Assembly (NCBI GenBank): GCA_037447655.1
Contig: JBBHKE010002809.1
Span: forward strand, 1-41,746
Reading direction: 5' to 3'
Length of the DNA stretch: 41,746 nt
Source of the DNA: Zygnema cylindricum
Taxonomy: Eukaryota; Streptophyta; Zygnematophyceae; Zygnematales; Zygnemataceae
Below, piece by piece: positions 40,858 through 41,746 of this stretch (positions are counted from its first letter, which is position 1; each line of letters begins with the position of its first letter). A model generated the notes under the pieces. That model made no database searches. It saw only the letters and a list, made by a program, of their open reading frames with translations, and had not been told where the DNA came from. The translations under genes and the position numbers were made by a program.

Positions 40858-41746
40858 AGAGAGATGGAAGAGGGAGAGAGGATAGAAAAGGAAAACGTAA
40901 ATAGTAAAAAAACGAGAAGGGAAGCGAGCGAGAGAGTGAGAGAAAAGGAAAGCAGTGACATTCAGATTGGCGAGGGAGAACCGAGAGAGGGAGGGGGAGG
41001 GAAGGAGAGGGAGAGAGGGCGAGAGGGAGAGAGGGAGATAGAGATATAGACGGAGAGGGAGAGCGAGAGAGAGAGAGAGAGAAAAAAAATGTGGTGCTAT
41101 TGTGGGAACTCTGCGGTGGCTGCTGATCCTGAAGATCCAGGTGAGAGGGGGAGGAGAAGAGAGGGAAGTACGAAAGGAAAAGAGCGGAAAGCAATGGAGG
41201 AGAGAGAAGAATTGGGGAGGAGAAGGAGAGGGAAAAGAGGAGGTGGGATAGAGAGGGAAGAGAGAAATATTGGAAGAGAGGGTAATGGGAGGGAGGAGGG
41301 AATGGAGAGTCGGAGGAAAAGGAGAGAGAGAGGTAAAATGAGTGGGAGAGAGGGACTTGGGAAATGGGAAAGGGAGGAAAATAGGGAGGAATTTATTTAT
41401 TTCTCCTTTATTTTTCAGGAAAAGGGAAAGAAAAGGAGCAAGGGGAAGGAAGACAAGCGAGAGGGAAAGAGGGAGAAGAGGTCATGGAGTGGAAGCAGAT
41501 AGAGATGAATGGGCAAAGGAGAAGTAGAGGAAAAAGGAAGATAAAACCATAGACCGAGAGAGGAGTGAAAGAGGAAAGGGAAGAGAGGAGGGGGGGCGAG
41601 AGGAGAGGAGGAGAGAGGGAGAGGAGGGAGGGGAAGGAGGGAGGCGAAGGACGACGGGCAAGGGAGGAGGGGAAGGGGGGAGGCGAAGGGTGGAAGGGAG
41701 GAGGGGAAGGGGGGAGGCGAGGGGTGGACGGGAGGAGGGGAGGGGG
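40858..41746 (+). repeat. Long purine tract running to the window end
   Basis: Nearly 900 bp is dominated by A and G on the plus strand, with (GA)n, GGGAGA and GGGGAAGGGGGGAGG units. The last 110 bp contain a unit of 34-39 bp with GAGGCGAAGG (starts at 41641, 41680 and 41714). Charged open frames on both strands follow from the composition. A non-purine island around 41085-41130 interrupts it. Confidence 0.9.

Noticed and set aside
40769-41527. Long charged or serine/leucine-rich ORFs at the right end
   Set aside because: They arise from a near-pure purine tract. Codon content simply mirrors GGA/GAG/AGA composition, and the opposite strand is open too.

Overview
The window looks like a repeat-rich, roughly 40% GC nuclear segment of a streptophyte (a land plant or a streptophyte alga). 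I cannot name the species. The evidence is spliced genes with GT..AG introns, a plant-type receptor-like cytoplasmic kinase, a protein with a C-terminal domain like the plant GIL1/IRKI (DUF641) family, Copia LTR retrotransposons and many small hAT-like elements. About 80% of the window is transposable-element or low-complexity DNA. Believable host genes lie only between about 10.1 and 20.7 kb, plus one isolated exon near 29.6 kb.

Layout. 1-4.8 kb: an LTR-like repeat, a minus-strand Copia RT scrap and a nest of three hAT-like non-autonomous elements with readable 8-bp target duplications. 4.8-7.8 kb: locus A of a segmental duplication, in which the part equivalent to the gene is occupied by a truncated Copia element. 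7.8-10.1 kb: simple repeats and non-coding DNA. 10.1-14.4 kb: two minus-strand genes in the same order, an HSP70-like ATPase (two exons, with a frameshifted tail) and a protein kinase with a coiled-coil tail (two exons). They may be one transcription unit. 14.6-17.5 kb: locus B of the duplication, with an intact 244-codon plus-strand ORF, two small hAT-like insertions and a tRNA-derived SINE. 18.6 kb: a poly(A)-tailed retrosequence end. 19.3-20.7 kb: a minus-strand intronless GIL1-like coiled-coil gene. 20.8-27.2 kb: a dense field of MITEs sharing one terminal motif, an 880-bp hAT-like element with a perfect target duplication, and a 26-bp GC-rich tandem array inside a MITE. 29.6 kb: a well-bounded exon of unknown function. 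29.9-30.8 kb: an inverted LTR-like copy, a tRNA-like B-box and a long foldback. 31.2-36.4 kb: a decayed Copia element with a mutated protease, a mutated RT and no integrase core. 37.7-38.6 kb: a third LTR-like copy followed by a gag-like ORF. 39.0-41.7 kb: a foldback MITE, a 13-bp minisatellite and an almost pure purine tract to the window end.

How the genes relate. The HSP70-like and kinase genes are adjacent and co-oriented, with phase-compatible splice signals across the roughly 670-bp gap. A chaperone-ATPase/kinase fusion is therefore possible but unproven. The two segmental copies A and B flank this pair as direct repeats. No other functional linkage is visible.
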